Assembly (NCBI RefSeq): GCF_009928525.1
Contig: NZ_JAABOK010000001.1
Location: 310,001-374,000 of the forward strand
Direction of reading: 5' to 3'
DNA from: Chitinophaga solisilvae
GTDB lineage: Bacteria > Bacteroidota > Bacteroidia > Chitinophagales > Chitinophagaceae
DNA: 64,000 nt
The notes below the pieces were generated by a model, which was not told the DNA's origin, ran no database searches, and worked only from the letters and a program-made list of their open reading frames with translations. Position 1 is the first letter of the stretch. Each line of letters opens with the position of its first letter. A program made the position numbers and the translations under genes. Below, piece by piece: positions 25,141 through 34,575 of the stretch.

Positions 25141-26770
25141 CATGGGTATAGTCTATAATGGTTTCCAGGGCATGCTTATCTTCCAGGGTACCCCAGGTGA
25201 GGTGCCTGTCTGCTGTTAACCGGGCCTGGCAAAACTGTTGCGCAATGGCAGGCGGCGCGGTACGGATCAGTTCTGCAGCCTGGATGGCGAGTGCCGCCTT
25301 TTCCACAACGATGCGGGCTTTGAACTCCAGCATATCCTTATCATCCAGCAGGGAGGCCAGTTGCTGCAGTTGCTTGTCCAGCGCAGGGTCCAGCCCGCGG
25401 GCCTGATTAAAATACTGCAGCAGTGCTTCCATGCTTTCCGGATCTTTCTGCATGGCGCGCAGCACATCCAGGGCCTGTATATTGCCGGAGCCTTCCCAGA
25501 TGGCATTTACGGGCACATCGCGGTACAGGCGGGGCATAACAGATGTTTCCACATAGCCGTTGCCGCCAATACATTCCAGGGCTTCGCCCAGCACCAGTAC
25601 GGCTCTTTTGGTATTCCAGAATTTCCCGATGGCGGTAGCGATCCGGGTAAAATGCATTTCAGCGGGATCATGCAGTGCGCTGTCGAAACCTTTCGCCAGC
25701 CGCATCGCGAAGGTGGTGGCGGCAATGGATTCGAGACTCAGGTCCGCCAGCACATTCTGCATCAGGGGGTGCGCTGCCAGCCGCTTCCCGAAAGTATTCC
25801 GGTGCCGGCAATGATGAATGGCTTCCGCTACGGCGCGCTGCATCGTGGCTGCTGAGCCGGTGGCACAGTCCAGCCGCGTATGCCGTACCATTTCCATAAT
25901 GGCGGGCACGCCGCGGCCTTCTTCGCCAATCAGCTGCGCCCATGCTTCATGGAATTCAACTTCTCCCGAAGCGTTGGACTTATTGCCCAGCTTATCTTTC
26001 AACCGCTGAAAGTACAGCCTGTTTTTAGTGCCGTCCGGCAGGAAGCGGGGAACCAGGAAGCAGCTCAGCCCTTTACCTGTCTGCGCCAGTACCAGGAAGG
26101 CATCGCTCATCGGCGCACTGCAGAACCATTTCCTGCCGGTGATATGGTATACATCACCACCCGCGGGAATGGCAAAGGTGATATTGGCCCGCACATCGCT
26201 GCCTCCCTGCGGTTCTGTCATGGCCATACCGAAAGTGACGCCTTTCTTTTCATACCAGGGAATATGCCGGGGATCGTATTCCCTGGAAAGTACCAGTGGC
26301 AGCCATTCCTGTGCTATGCCCGCCGCTATCCGCAGGGAGGGCACTACGGCAAAAGTCATCGTCAGCGGACAACTGCTGCCTTCGTCAATCTGCTGCTTGA
26401 GATAGGAAAGCACACTATGCGCCACATAGGCGCCATCTCTCCCTGCCGTCCACGACACCGCATGTACTCCCTGCCGTATCGCGGCATCCATCATCTGATG
26501 ATATGCGGGATGATAGTTCACTACATCCAGCCGGTTACCAAACCGGTCATGCGTCTGTAATACCGGTATCTCTCTGTTGGCTATCGTGCCCGCTTCCTGC
26601 ATCTCCCTGCTCCCCATCAACCTGCCAAAGGCAGTTGCCTCTTCTTCCATCCACCCGCCGCCATAAGCCTGCACCGCCTGCCTCAGCGCGGCATGAGACG
26701 TATAGGTATTATAATTTTCCAGGACCGGAACCTGGTTGAGCGAAACGGAGAAGTTGAATGGATGAGACAT
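25133..26770 (-). CDS. aidB: Acyl-CoA dehydrogenase family protein, AidB-like
   Basis: A 545-residue flavoprotein of the acyl-CoA dehydrogenase superfamily. The N-terminal section (LNQVPVLENYNTYTSHAALR) and overall length match the AidB branch, longer than standard dehydrogenases. Flavin/active-site stretches include GMAMTEPQGGSDVRANITFA, WFCSAPMSDAFLVLAQT, HTRLDCATGSAATMQRAVAE, RNTFGKRLAAHPLMQ and EALECIGGNGYVETSVMPRLYRDVPVNAIWEGSGNIQALDVL split across the C-terminal domain. E. coli AidB is induced in the response to alkylating agents and binds DNA; whether this homologue does so is unknown. The 3' end overlaps the convergent DUF5996 gene by 8 bp. Confidence 0.9.
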   Translation of the reverse strand: MSHPFNFSVSLNQVPVLENYNTYTSHAALRQAVQAYGGGWMEEEATAFGRLMGSREMQEAGTIANREIPVLQTHDRFGNRLDVVNYHPAYHQMMDAAIRQGVHAVSWTAGRDGAYVAHSVLSYLKQQIDEGSSCPLTMTFAVVPSLRIAAGIAQEWLPLVLSREYDPRHIPWYEKKGVTFGMAMTEPQGGSDVRANITFAIPAGGDVYHITGRKWFCSAPMSDAFLVLAQTGKGLSCFLVPRFLPDGTKNRLYFQRLKDKLGNKSNASGEVEFHEAWAQLIGEEGRGVPAIMEMVRHTRLDCATGSAATMQRAVAEAIHHCRHRNTFGKRLAAHPLMQNVLADLSLESIAATTFAMRLAKGFDSALHDPAEMHFTRIATAIGKFWNTKRAVLVLGEALECIGGNGYVETSVMPRLYRDVPVNAIWEGSGNIQALDVLRAMQKDPESMEALLQYFNQARGLDPALDKQLQQLASLLDDKDMLEFKARIVVEKAALAIQAAELIRTAPPAIAQQFCQARLTADRHLTWGTLEDKHALETIIDYTHAT

Positions 26771-26778
26771 ATGGAGCA

Positions 26779-27024
26779 GGAATTACGAATTACAAATTAC
26801 GAATTACGAATGTAGAAGCCATACTTATCAGGCAGGAATCTGGAATTAATTATGAATTACGAATGATGAATGGCGAGTGATACCCGAAGATATAAGCGAA
26901 GATCATCTTCGCTTCTCACTCGCCATTCATCATTCGTAATTCATAATTAATTCCAGATTCCTGCCTGATAAGTATGGCTTCTACATTCGTAATTCGTAAT
27001 TCGTAATTTGTAATTCGTAATTCC
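26779..27024. repeat. Family A giant nested palindrome (PAL-4)
   Basis: The left arm 26779-26880 (102 bp) and right arm 26916-27024 (109 bp) are identical in inverted sense except that the right arm has one extra AATTACG heptamer. The outer part is heptamer repeat plus a unique block (GTAGAAGCCATACTTATCAG…). The inner part matches the element at 18865-19010, so one palindrome appears nested in another. The right arm ends 3 bp from the stop of the Usp gene. Confidence 0.95.
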
Positions 27025-27027
27025 CGC

Positions 27028-27903
27028 TCATTTGTGTTTGACCAGCAACAGACACACATCCGTTTCCCGTTGTACCATTTCATTTGCTACGCTGCCCATA
27101 AACAGGTTGGTCAGCGAGGAGGCGCCTTTTACGCCCATCAGAATGATATGGATGTTGTTGTGGCGGGCGTAGCTGAGAAGTGTGGAGGCAATGTTTTTTT
27201 CATGTGCATGGATAATGTGCAGGGGGGATTGTGCGGCGTAAAGGGTGCGCCATTTTTTTGACTTTTCGGCTTCATCTTTTTTCAGGGAGGCTTCCAGCTC
27301 ATGGTCTGAGAGGATAGGGAAGAAGTGATAGCTCATTTTAGACACGTATACAGGGGTAAAGGTGATGTCTTCACTGCCGGGTTTGCTGCGGGCGATAAAT
27401 TGCTGCCACTGTACGATGGCGGGCGTATAACGTGAAAAATCAATGGCCATGGCTATCCGGTGGGGGAAGCCGCGGAAGGTCTCCGGTACCAGCAGTACGG
27501 CCGCAGGGAGCATCCGGATGAGCTTCTGACCTAGTCCGCCGCTGCCTTCCAGCTGTTGCTTGTTACCTAACAGCACGAGGTCGGTCTTTTGCTGCTGACA
27601 GGCCTGGGTGAAGGCGATCTCAGAAAATGGCTCAAAGGTGACGCGGACATCAAATGAAGCCCGGGGCGTATAGATGGCGCGGATGGTTTCCGAGATTTTT
27701 TTACGGATACGTTGCGCGATGGTGGTCAGCATGGAGGACGACCGCATTTCTTCAGGCAGTTCGTTTATTTTGATGTTATGCAGGAAGATAAACTGATGTA
27801 CCGGCAGCCATTGTTCCAGTACTTCAAGATAGCGGACCAGCGCAGGGTCCATATCGGATAAGTCAAATCCTGCCAGTACTTTTATATCGTTATTAACGGT
27901 CAT
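27028..27903 (-). CDS. Universal stress protein, tandem-domain
   Basis: A 291-residue protein with two UspA-like domains. The first (about 1-140) begins NDIKVLAGFDLSDMDPALVRYL and ends QKLIRMLPAAVLLVPE. The second (about 145-291) begins RIAMAIDFSRYTPAIVQWQQ and ends with GVKG followed by nine residues and GS, matching the ATP-binding G-2x-G-9x-GS pattern of nucleotide-binding Usp proteins. The first domain lacks a clear copy. It starts 12 bp after the BCCT transporter stop and must share its transcript, which hints at a role in osmotic or energy-stress regulation of the transporter. Confidence 0.88.
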   Translation of the reverse strand: MTVNNDIKVLAGFDLSDMDPALVRYLEVLEQWLPVHQFIFLHNIKINELPEEMRSSSMLTTIAQRIRKKISETIRAIYTPRASFDVRVTFEPFSEIAFTQACQQQKTDLVLLGNKQQLEGSGGLGQKLIRMLPAAVLLVPETFRGFPHRIAMAIDFSRYTPAIVQWQQFIARSKPGSEDITFTPVYVSKMSYHFFPILSDHELEASLKKDEAEKSKKWRTLYAAQSPLHIIHAHEKNIASTLLSYARHNNIHIILMGVKGASSLTNLFMGSVANEMVQRETDVCLLLVKHK

Positions 27904-27915
27904 GGGTATACGCTT

Positions 27916-29499
27916 TTAGTCGTTGGAGTTATTTTGTTCCTGGATAATATCCGAGATAATATTCCGGTAGCTCTTTTCCTGCTTCTGTCGCAGCTTTTTA
28001 TGCATGCCTGTCAGCTCTTCCTGCAATCCTTTCTGCAAACTGTAACACATGAGCAGGATGATGACGGCAAAGGGTAGTCCGGCGATGATGACGGCCGTTT
28101 GCAGTGCCTGCAGACCGCCGCCCCAGAGCAGTACAATGGCGATGATACCCTGTACAAACGCCCACAGGATACGTTGCAGAACGGGTGTATGAGGGGAGCC
28201 GCCGGAGGTGATGTTGTCTACCACCAGCGAGCCGGAATCGGAAGAGGTGATAAAGAAAAAAGATACCAGCAGCACTGCCAGCAGGGAGAGTACCTGCGTA
28301 AGCGGAAACTGCCGCAGGAAAACAAACAGGGCAGTGGAGATATTCTCTTTTACGGCAGCTATCATGGTATCGTCGCCATGCAGGATGAAAGACAGCGCTG
28401 TGCTGCCGAAGATGGTCATCCATAGCAGGGTGAGCAGCGCCGGCACTATCAGCACCCCCAGTATAAATTCCCTGACGGTGCGTCCTTTGGAAATGCGGGC
28501 AATAAAGCTGCCCACAAAGGGCGACCAGGCTATCCACCAGGCCCAGTAGAAGACCGTCCAGCTGTTTTGCCAGCCGGACTGCCGGTAGCTGTCGTTCCAG
28601 GTGCTGATCTGGATGAAATCCGCCAGGTAGGTGCCTATATTCTGTATGTAACTTTTAAGCAGGTAAATGGTAGGCCCCAGCAGAAATATCAGCAGCATCA
28701 GTGTCAGTGCCATAACCATATTGGCGTTGCTCAGGATTTTTACACCCTTGTCCAGCCCGGAGAAGACGGACAGCGTGGCAATACAGGTTACCACGATAAT
28801 CAGGATGGACTGTAAACCTACTGATACCGGCCATCCGAAGAGAAAATTCATGCCGGCATTCATCTGTTGTACCCCCAGCCCCAGCGAGGTAGATAACCCG
28901 AACAGTGTTGCCAGCACAGATAATATATCGATGCTGTGGCCCCACCAGCCATGAATGCGCTCTCCGAGAAAAGGATAGAAGAGTGAACGGAAAGTAAGCG
29001 GCAGCTTTTTGTTGAAGGAGAAGAAGGCGAGCGACAGCCCCACCAGGGCGTATATTCCCCAGGCATGCAGTCCCCAGTGCAGGAAAGTAAAATCCATCGC
29101 CTGCCGGGCGGCTTCTATCGGTGTGGCAACAGGGCGTGGCGGCTTCGCAAAATGAGAAACGGGCTCGGCTACACTGAAAAACATAATGCCTATACCCATA
29201 CCGGCACTGAATAACATGGCAAACCAGGAGCCTTTGCTGAACTCAGGTTCCGCATGTTCGCCCCCCAGGCGGATACGCCCGTATTTTCCAAAGGCCAGCG
29301 CGAGGCAGAAGATCAGAACAAAGTTGACCGTCAGAATAAAAAACCAGCCCATGTTTTCCGTTACCAGGTACTGGGTGCGCGCAAACCATTCATCCACGGA
29401 TTGCCGGAACAATAAACAGAGTAACAGGCTAAACAATACCAGCAGACCGGAAACATAAAACACCGGTTTATTAATGACGAAAGCAGTTCGTTTGGGCAT
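27916..29499 (-). CDS. BCCT family betaine/choline/carnitine-type transporter
   Basis: A 12-TM secondary transporter of compatible solutes in the inner membrane. The BCCT signature lies in TM8 with its Trp-rich stretch ([20 protein letters not shown]), followed by [20 protein letters not shown]. Other typical segments are [20 protein letters not shown] and [21 protein letters not shown] place the start at the ATG at 29499 ([18 protein letters not shown]) because the 37 residues before it in frame (to 29610) are unlike the family. It is followed 12 bp later by a tandem Usp gene and is divergent from an AraC regulator. Substrate cannot be fixed from motifs alone. Confidence 0.92.
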   Translation of the reverse strand: MPKRTAFVINKPVFYVSGLLVLFSLLLCLLFRQSVDEWFARTQYLVTENMGWFFILTVNFVLIFCLALAFGKYGRIRLGGEHAEPEFSKGSWFAMLFSAGMGIGIMFFSVAEPVSHFAKPPRPVATPIEAARQAMDFTFLHWGLHAWGIYALVGLSLAFFSFNKKLPLTFRSLFYPFLGERIHGWWGHSIDILSVLATLFGLSTSLGLGVQQMNAGMNFLFGWPVSVGLQSILIIVVTCIATLSVFSGLDKGVKILSNANMVMALTLMLLIFLLGPTIYLLKSYIQNIGTYLADFIQISTWNDSYRQSGWQNSWTVFYWAWWIAWSPFVGSFIARISKGRTVREFILGVLIVPALLTLLWMTIFGSTALSFILHGDDTMIAAVKENISTALFVFLRQFPLTQVLSLLAVLLVSFFFITSSDSGSLVVDNITSGGSPHTPVLQRILWAFVQGIIAIVLLWGGGLQALQTAVIIAGLPFAVIILLMCYSLQKGLQEELTGMHKKLRQKQEKSYRNIISDIIQEQNNSND

Positions 29500-29645
29500 A
29501 CCATCCAGGATTTTGTCAATAGAATAATACCTGCGGGCCACAAATTGTTGTATGCCGGCATAATTAAAAAAAATAACAGAACGCCGGGAAGAAGTAACAA
29601 ATGTTACCAAATCAGGGAAGACGCGGTATTATTGAGGGAAGAACG

Positions 29646-29653
29646 TATATTTG
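29646..29653 (+). promoter_or_regulatory. -7 box for the AraC-type gene
   Basis: TATATTTG is an exact match to TAnnTTTG, 44 bp before the ATG at 29690. A transcript start near 29660 would leave a leader of about 30 nt. Confidence 0.55.
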
Positions 29654-29689
29654 ATACAGGAACTGCCAACAGGAAACCGACGTTAGTTT

Positions 29690-30484
29690 ATGAGCATTAT
29701 TTTGTCTCCTGGTAATTATTTTGGAAACGAACAACAGTTTAATGAGGATGATTCGTTTAAACTGAATATTACCATATATCAGCCAGAAACCCATATTCAT
29801 GAACATTATCACGAAAATGCCTATCTCAGTCTGCTTATCAACGGAAGCTATGAAGAAGTAAGCAAAGGAAGGGATACCGAGATCGCGCCGGGAGAAATAT
29901 TATTCCGCCCGGCGGGGTACAGCCATGCCAACAACTTTCACCACACCGGCGGCAAATGCCTGAACATAGAATTTAAGGAAGAATGGCTGCGGCGTGCGGA
30001 AGTATTCCGAATATTGCCTGATAAGGCAGCTGTCTACAAGGCAGGTACCTTTGATTACCTGTACCGCTTACTGTACGCCTTTTCAAATAATAATATTGTC
30101 AATTCAGAAGAATACATGCTGCTATGGCTGTCTGAATTCAATACAGAAAAAATTCCGGAGCGGCTGCCCTGGCTGCCGCAGGTGAAAGCTATCCTGGAGA
30201 ATGAATTCGAGGTGCACCATACCATCAAATCTATTGCGGCCAGGGTATTTGTACACCCGGTATATCTGGCCCGCGCCTTTAAGGAAAGGGAAGGGATTAC
30301 TATCGGCGACTACCAGCTGAAGATGCGGTTGAGAAAAGCGGCGGCCCTGTTGTTTACTACTACACTTCCTGTTACTGACATTGCATTTACGGCCGGGTTC
30401 TCTGATGCGCCGCACCTGGTGCGTGCTTTCCGGGCCAATTACCATACCACCCCTCATAAATTCCGCTCGCTGCTGAAAAGTTAA
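29690..30484 (+). CDS. AraC family transcriptional regulator
   Basis: A 264-residue regulator with an N-terminal cupin-like sensor domain (HIHEHYHENAYLSLLINGSY, GEILFRPAGYSHANNFH) and a C-terminal double HTH domain from about residue 165 (HTIKSIAARVFVHPVYLARA, ALLFTTTLPVTDIAFTAGF, LVRAFRANYHTTPHKFR). It is divergent from the BCCT/Usp operon, which makes that operon a natural target. The M1 peptidase gene follows 55 bp downstream on the same strand and may be co-transcribed. The ligand is unknown; the His-rich cupin could bind a metal or small molecule. Confidence 0.9.
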   Translation: MSIILSPGNYFGNEQQFNEDDSFKLNITIYQPETHIHEHYHENAYLSLLINGSYEEVSKGRDTEIAPGEILFRPAGYSHANNFHHTGGKCLNIEFKEEWLRRAEVFRILPDKAAVYKAGTFDYLYRLLYAFSNNNIVNSEEYMLLWLSEFNTEKIPERLPWLPQVKAILENEFEVHHTIKSIAARVFVHPVYLARAFKEREGITIGDYQLKMRLRKAAALLFTTTLPVTDIAFTAGFSDAPHLVRAFRANYHTTPHKFRSLLKS

Positions 30485-30539
30485 TCTGATGCAATTTTAA
30501 TTTTTGCTGCTGCTGTTTCTTTGTGAAAAATAAATAAGT

Positions 30540-32534
30540 ATGCATCGTCTCGTCGCACTTTTATGTTTACTGCTTCCTCTTTCATTAGTTGCCCAGCATA
30601 AGCTGGATTATCAGCTGCAGGTCCGTGCTGATCTGTCACAGAAATCTTTTAATGTACAGGGGCACCTTACCTTTTTAACGGATGCCGCCTGCGCTGACTC
30701 GGTAGATATTGTCATCAGCCGTGGTGTTGGCGCCGCTACACTTCGCCTGGAAGGCGCGCAGGCTAAAATGGATACCAGTGTTAACCACGCAGGTGATATT
30801 GTGTACCGCTGGCATTTTGTCAAAACCTTACCCGCCGCTACACCGCTGCGTTTCACCTATGCATATGAGCGCGGCAGCGCGCCTACCTTCCAGTTTTACC
30901 TGGATACTGCCTACTGTATGGCCGGCGGTTATGGTTCTGCGTGGTATCCGCAGGTCATCGCGCAGGCTCCGGATGGCACCGGCGATTATCTCCGCGGTAC
31001 CGGTGTTATCACCGTTACCACTCCGCTGAACATTATGCCGGTGATGGCTGCCTGTACGGTAGTAACTACTACGGCTACACGTAATCATACCTATGAGTTC
31101 CGTTACGCACAACCGGATATTTTCTCTTTATATATCGGAAATTATTCCCGTCAGGAGTATAAGGGCAACCGCGCCTTTAACACCTACAGCCTGAGCAAGG
31201 CGGTGGATGGCAACGACATCTCCCGCAAAGCGGCGGCTGTACTGGATTACCTGGCAACACAATTTGGTCCGCTGACCATTCCTAACTTTTCCATCATAGA
31301 ATATCCTGAGTATGTAGCGGAGCAGACAGGTATCGGCGGAGCCAGCATTCTCGGTGGCGTGGCTATGCCTTCCGGGGCGCTCCGCCAGTTTAACTACGCA
31401 CTCTTTGGTCATGAAATAGGCCACCAGTGGTGGGGTAACAAGGTAATGGTGAAAGGCAGTAAGGGAAAATCCATGGTGTCTGAATGCATGGCGCAATACG
31501 GATCATTGCAGGTGGTGAGTCACTTCGATGGCGCGCATGCTATGGAATACCGTAAAACCGGCTACCCTGGCTATATTAAAGACCAATGTGGCCTGGGATA
31601 CCTTAAAAATGCCGCTGCCGGAAATGATGAGCCGATGGCAACACTGTCAGATAAAAACGGGCATATTCTCGGCGACAGCAAAGGCTTCATGACGTTGGAA
31701 CTGCTATCCAATACCATAGGGAAACCGGCATTCAATAAAGCGTTGCAGACCATCGGTGAGAAATACAGCAAGGATGGCGTGACCTGGGAAAACTTCCTGG
31801 ATGAGATGGAGAAAGCACACGGCGGCAGCCTGCAGGTATTTTATCAGCAGTGGTTTAACCGTACCGGGGCGCCCTCCTGGGAAAGCAGCTGGACACAGCA
31901 GCAGCGCAAACTGCAACTGAAGGTTACGCAAAAGGACAGCCTTTATCAGCTGCCGCTGGAAGTGCTGATTACCTATACCAACGGCACCACATCCCTGCAG
32001 AAAATTGCGGTGAAAGACCGCAGTCAGCAGATACAGCTGCCGGTAACCGGTACGGTGAAAACAGTGCAGCTGGATCCATATTTCAAGGTACTCCACTGGG
32101 ATGAAGAGCTGACGCCGCTGGCCTACTCACAGGCGAAAGTGGTGAAGGTACTTAACCTGCGTATGCAGCGGAAAAATGACGAAGCGGTAAAACTGGCAGA
32201 ATCTTATATACGTGAAGGCTTACCGGAAGATAACTCAGGGGTGGAATTCTCCCTGTTGTATCAGCTGGGCCGCATTGCAGCAGTGCAGCAACGCCCGGAA
32301 GCAGCCATCGCCTATTACCAGCGTTCTTTACAATGCGTGTCCCGCCCGGCGGATCTGCTGGCTATGACGTACTATCGCATTGCACAACTGGCTGCAGGCA
32401 GGCATGATGTGGCATTGGTAGAATGGGCTTGTGCCAATGCGCTGAAGGCAGATGCGGCCAATAACAACAGCGATGGTATAGAAGCTAAAGTAGCTCCGCT
32501 GCTGGAGACGCTCGGAAAACGTACTTCCTCCTGA
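30540..32534 (+). CDS. M1-family metallopeptidase, atypical active-site spacing
   Basis: A 664-residue exported protein (signal peptide LVALLCLLLPLSLVAQ). Residues 291-295 are HEIGH followed by QWWG, the M1 zinc motif (His291, Glu292, His295). The third ligand is probably Glu315 (MVSECMAQY), 19 residues on instead of the usual 18. The GxMEN exopeptidase loop is not found; the matching place reads ASILGGVAMP. An N-terminal beta domain precedes, and a TPR-like stretch (YQLGRIAAVQQRPEAAIAYY) follows near the C-terminus. It is probably a periplasmic peptidase, but the altered loop argues against classic aminopeptidase activity. Confidence 0.85.
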   Translation: MHRLVALLCLLLPLSLVAQHKLDYQLQVRADLSQKSFNVQGHLTFLTDAACADSVDIVISRGVGAATLRLEGAQAKMDTSVNHAGDIVYRWHFVKTLPAATPLRFTYAYERGSAPTFQFYLDTAYCMAGGYGSAWYPQVIAQAPDGTGDYLRGTGVITVTTPLNIMPVMAACTVVTTTATRNHTYEFRYAQPDIFSLYIGNYSRQEYKGNRAFNTYSLSKAVDGNDISRKAAAVLDYLATQFGPLTIPNFSIIEYPEYVAEQTGIGGASILGGVAMPSGALRQFNYALFGHEIGHQWWGNKVMVKGSKGKSMVSECMAQYGSLQVVSHFDGAHAMEYRKTGYPGYIKDQCGLGYLKNAAAGNDEPMATLSDKNGHILGDSKGFMTLELLSNTIGKPAFNKALQTIGEKYSKDGVTWENFLDEMEKAHGGSLQVFYQQWFNRTGAPSWESSWTQQQRKLQLKVTQKDSLYQLPLEVLITYTNGTTSLQKIAVKDRSQQIQLPVTGTVKTVQLDPYFKVLHWDEELTPLAYSQAKVVKVLNLRMQRKNDEAVKLAESYIREGLPEDNSGVEFSLLYQLGRIAAVQQRPEAAIAYYQRSLQCVSRPADLLAMTYYRIAQLAAGRHDVALVEWACANALKADAANNNSDGIEAKVAPLLETLGKRTSS

Positions 32535-32557
32535 ACGAGACGAGGGGAGGTGTTCAC

Positions 32558-32588
32558 GGTTGCAGGCATATGGCCTGCAACCTTTTTT
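32558..32588. terminator. Bidirectional intrinsic terminator
   Basis: GGTTGCAGGC pairs with GCCTGCAACC over a 4-base loop and is followed by a T-run. It separates the convergent peptidase gene and LytTR regulator. Confidence 0.88.
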
Positions 32589-32592
32589 ATTT

Positions 32593-33306
32593 TCAGAGAA
32601 ACCGCTGCCGGATAAGGTCCATGAAAGCTGTTCTGAATTTATCGCTCAGCGGTATTCGTTTATTGCCGATGAAAATATGATTGTCCTGAATCTTATCTAT
32701 CCTGCTGGTATTAACGATGTAGGAGTTATGCACCCGGATGAAGGGGGCCTGCAGCTGGTCTGCCACATCTTTCAGGCGTTTGTATACCAGTACTTCTTCT
32801 TTGGTGGTGACCAGGCGCACATATTCTTTTTCTCCTTCAAAATATAAAAGGTCCTGCAGGTGTATCTGCTGTAAGGTCTTTCCTGATTTGACAAAGAAGT
32901 AATCCTTATTGGCTGCGGGTTTAGGGATGTCCTGCAGTGCCGCCTGCGATGCAAAAGCGGCTTCCGTTTTCTGGCGTGCCGCCAGGAAACGGCGCAGGGT
33001 AATAGGTTTCAGCAGATAGTCTATGGTCTGGAAGTTATAGCTGGCCGCAGCATATTCAGCATATGCCGTGGTGAAAATGATTTTTATATCCGGCGGCAGG
33101 AGGGCAGCCAGTTCCATGCCGTCGAGGCGGGGCATGTTAATGTCCAGGAAGATAATGTCAGCCCGGTTATTTTTCAGGAATGCCAGCGCTTCCAGCGCGT
33201 CGTAGCATTTCGCCAGCAGCTGCCAGTCTGTGGTTTGCTGGATATGCAGTTCCAGCAGGTTCACCCCGTTGGGTTCATCATCAACAATAATGCAGGTCAG
33301 GTTCAT
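32593..33306 (-). CDS. LytTR response regulator
   Basis: The receiver domain has Asp9-Asp10, phospho-acceptor Asp55 (IIFLDINMPRLDG) and the switch/Lys region IDYLLKPITLRRF. The C-terminal LytTR domain begins about residue 130 (KDYFFVKSGKTLQQIHLQDL, FIRVHNSYIVNTSRI, RIPLSDKFRTAFMDLI). Its ATG overlaps the kinase stop (ATGA, 33303-33306), so translation is coupled. Its own targets are not evident; a weak 21-bp-period pair lies upstream of the operon at 34478-34507. Confidence 0.93.
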   Translation of the reverse strand: MNLTCIIVDDEPNGVNLLELHIQQTTDWQLLAKCYDALEALAFLKNNRADIIFLDINMPRLDGMELAALLPPDIKIIFTTAYAEYAAASYNFQTIDYLLKPITLRRFLAARQKTEAAFASQAALQDIPKPAANKDYFFVKSGKTLQQIHLQDLLYFEGEKEYVRLVTTKEEVLVYKRLKDVADQLQAPFIRVHNSYIVNTSRIDKIQDNHIFIGNKRIPLSDKFRTAFMDLIRQRFL

Positions 33307-34394
33307 AACGGAAAGGATAAGAAGGCGGTAAAGCTATCGGCAGATTTAGCTGTTGTCAGCAAATAATCTTCGCCGTATAATAAAGTTAGTCTTTTCCGGA
33401 GGTTCCAGATGCCGGAGCCGGGACCGGCGGTTGCCGCAGGGTGTTCCGGAAGGGTATTGCAGGTGCTGAATTCCAGACGCCCGTCCCTGCTTAGCAGGAT
33501 GATACTGATTTCATTCTGTTGGCTCTTCTTATCGATACCGTGTTTGAAGATGTTCTCCACAAATGTCATCAGCAGCATAGGAGGGATGCTCAGGTGCTCC
33601 GGGGCCTGATTGTCGAAGGTGAGTGTTACCTCATGCCGGATACGTATTTTCTCCAGCGCAATATAATGTTCCAGGAAGCTGACTTCTGTAGCAAGCGATA
33701 CCTGATCTTTCGGACTCTCATCCACAAAGTAGCGCATGATTTCCGACAGCCTTTCTATCAGCAGTGCCGTCCGCGGCGCTTCGCGGTAGGCTTCGTAATA
33801 GATGTTGTTGAGGGTGTTGAACAGAAAATGCGGCTGCACCTGCGATTTCAGAAGATTCAGTGCTGCCTGTGTATTCTGCAGGGTCAGTGCCGCCGCCTGC
33901 TGCTTTACTGAAAAGTAGGCGATGGCAATACGGAATACAAAGCTGAGCATGAATAACAGCGGCACGCCCGCCAGGTAGCGGAAGATGACAAGACCAGTTA
34001 CCGGCACCGGATGATCCGTGAACCACCTGTTGTATATCCATGGCATAAAATAGGCCCGTCCCAGGCTGACGGCTGCTAGGTATATTATGACTGCTGTTAC
34101 ATACAGCACCACGCGCTGCCGCAGGTACAGCCGGGGAAACAGCCAGCTAATATTACCATAAATTACGGCCATATAAAACAGCGTGTTGAGCAGCGAGAAG
34201 ACAAAAGCCTGTCCCGGACTGTCTTCCGGCAGCAGGGAGAAAAACATCAGCAGGAAAACCACCGGCCACAGCATCCATTGTATCCTGGTCACCATGGAAT
34301 AACGCTCGAAAAATTGCATCATCCAATTTACGAATGATTTAGACTTTTTATTGCCTGCCTGCTGCCGGTTCATCTTCTTTGACATTTTTTTCAA
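33303..34394 (-). CDS. LytS-type sensor histidine kinase
   Basis: A 363-residue membrane kinase. A lysine/arginine-rich start (MKKMSKKMNRQQAGNKKSKS) leads into about four hydrophobic segments (MLWPVVFLLMFFSLL, FYMAVIYGNISWLF, LYVTAVIIYLAAVSLG, LAGVPLLFMLSFVF). The phospho-acceptor motif is QVQPHFLFNTLNNIYYEA with His189. ATPase motifs are LMTFVENIFKHGI and GSGIWNLRKRLTLLY. It overlaps its response regulator by 4 bp and is divergent from the secreted protein gene at 34576. Confidence 0.92.
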   Translation of the reverse strand: MKKMSKKMNRQQAGNKKSKSFVNWMMQFFERYSMVTRIQWMLWPVVFLLMFFSLLPEDSPGQAFVFSLLNTLFYMAVIYGNISWLFPRLYLRQRVVLYVTAVIIYLAAVSLGRAYFMPWIYNRWFTDHPVPVTGLVIFRYLAGVPLLFMLSFVFRIAIAYFSVKQQAAALTLQNTQAALNLLKSQVQPHFLFNTLNNIYYEAYREAPRTALLIERLSEIMRYFVDESPKDQVSLATEVSFLEHYIALEKIRIRHEVTLTFDNQAPEHLSIPPMLLMTFVENIFKHGIDKKSQQNEISIILLSRDGRLEFSTCNTLPEHPAATAGPGSGIWNLRKRLTLLYGEDYLLTTAKSADSFTAFLSFPL

Positions 34395-34477
34395 TCATTA
34401 CAGCGATGTATTCAGCCATTGCTGTTTTTTTTTCAATATTAAATCCTCCGGATGAAGCGTAGATGAAAATCAGGGCC

Positions 34478-34507
34478 GCCGTTTAAATTTTTTTACCAAC
34501 CGTTGAT
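34478..34507 (+). promoter_or_regulatory. Possible LytTR-type direct repeat (21-bp period)
   Basis: GCCGTTTAA at 34478-34486 and ACCGTTGAT at 34499-34507 lie exactly 21 bp apart in the gap between the second kinase and the divergent secreted protein gene. The second copy fits the published LytTR consensus as I remember it; the first misses two positions. The motif differs from that of the other two systems, so chance is possible. Confidence 0.3.
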
Positions 34508-34575
34508 TATTTTTTTCCTGCCGGGAAAAAACAGGAAATATTGGATGAAAATTAAGCAACTTAAATCTTGCACAA

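Noticed and set aside
26779..27024. Heptamer repeats as a CRISPR array
   Set aside because: The units are 7 bp without spacers and form inverted arms; no cas genes are in the window.
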